Positions 63,789 to 64,000 of a stretch of DNA of 64,000 nt are shown one piece after another; the first letter of the stretch is position 1, and each line of letters opens with the position of its first letter. The DNA is from JANSWP01 sp041941305 (GTDB lineage Bacteria; Bacteroidota; Bacteroidia; Chitinophagales; Saprospiraceae). Location: positions 248,001 through 312,000 of the forward strand of contig JBGTQJ010000001.1 in the NCBI GenBank assembly GCA_041941305.1, read 5' to 3'. The notes below the pieces were generated by a model that saw only the letters and a program-made list of their open reading frames with translations, was not told the DNA's origin and ran no database searches. A program made the translations under genes and the position numbers.

Positions 63789-64000
63789 TTATCCGCGTTT
63801 ATCCTTATAACCTAAGGAATGTGCGTAAGATTTAAGTTGTTCCTTCAGCATATTTCGCGCTCGAAACAATCGAGAACGTACGGTACCGATAGGAATATCA
63901 ATTATCTTGGAAATTTCTTCATATTTGAATCCTTCGATATCGCAAAGTAGTATCACGGTACGGAAATCAACAGGTAGAGAGTTGATAGCATTTGTAACTT
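63789..64000 (-). CDS. ECF sigma factor, C-terminal part (cut by window edge)
   Basis: About 70 residues are visible, read from the right edge: VTNAINSLPVDFRTVILLCD, IEGFKYEEISKIIDIPIGTV, RSRLFRARNMLKEQLKSYAH, SLGYKDKRG. This is sigma region 4 with its helix-turn-helix. The N-terminal half lies outside the window. The small ORF and the anti-sigma-like gene follow on the same strand. Confidence 0.93.
   Translation of the reverse strand, partial: VTNAINSLPVDFRTVILLCDIEGFKYEEISKIIDIPIGTVRSRLFRARNMLKEQLKSYAHSLGYKDKRG

Overview
The window looks like AT-rich chromosomal DNA of a Bacteroidota bacterium, most likely a member of the Saprospiria (Lewinella/Haliscomenobacter-like). The reasons are several secreted proteins with type IX secretion (T9SS) C-terminal sorting domains, a gliding-motility-type C-terminal domain, Bacteroidota-type promoter boxes (TTTG, about 20 bases, then TAnnTTTG), ECF sigma factors paired with small anti-sigma-like proteins, and DUF1501, DUF3179 and WG-repeat proteins. 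The species assignment is inference; no rRNA gene was seen.

Bases 1-9000 hold a type III-A (Csm) CRISPR-Cas locus on the minus strand: cas6, cas10, csm2, csm3, csm4, csm5, a CARF-HEPN (Csm6-like) nuclease and a small membrane protein that resembles Pycsar transmembrane effectors (DUF5706-like). A CRISPR array follows and is cut by the left edge of the window. Cas10 keeps its GGDD cyclase motif but appears to have lost the N-terminal HD nuclease. Csm3 keeps its slicer aspartate. The system therefore looks built to slice target RNA and to make a cyclic oligoadenylate signal for two effectors. No cas1 or cas2 is visible. A WYL-domain regulator lies just beyond the locus.

Bases 9-19 kb carry a hypothetical protein, a shortened CYTH protein, mnmE, a small membrane protein, a four-helix-bundle gene flanked by inverted heptamer arrays, the tail-specific protease prc and an ABC-F ATPase. 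Bases 19-30 kb hold a modular T9SS surface protein, an unknown 479-residue protein, a 40-residue double-glycine-leader peptide, and a group formed by a periplasmic TPR-CHAT protease, a divergent ECF sigma factor and a membrane anti-sigma-like TPR protein. Bases 30-43 kb carry a DEAD-box helicase, a dapB-like gene, a HAD phosphatase, a secreted oxidoreductase, rpiB, a second sigma/membrane-protein pair, a lipoprotein and a DUF1501 protein. Bases 43-50 kb hold a WG-repeat protein, bioY, a lemA/TPM group, a DinB-like protein, a beta-propeller lipoprotein and a TrmH-type methyltransferase. Bases 50-64 kb hold a 1292-residue PKD-like adhesin, a GNAT enzyme, a divergent phosphatidylcholine synthase/choline-transporter pair, a DUF1152 protein, a secreted GH5 enzyme, a DUF3179 protein, an SdiA-regulated-like propeller and, at the right edge, a third sigma/anti-sigma locus with a 47-residue ORF between the two genes.

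Intergenic DNA is rich in repeats of two kinds. The first is at least eleven tracts with a strict or near-strict 7-base period whose heptamer differs from locus to locus; one lies in frame inside mnmE. The second is a set of imperfect palindromes of 70-240 bp with terminal inverted repeats, resembling MITEs.
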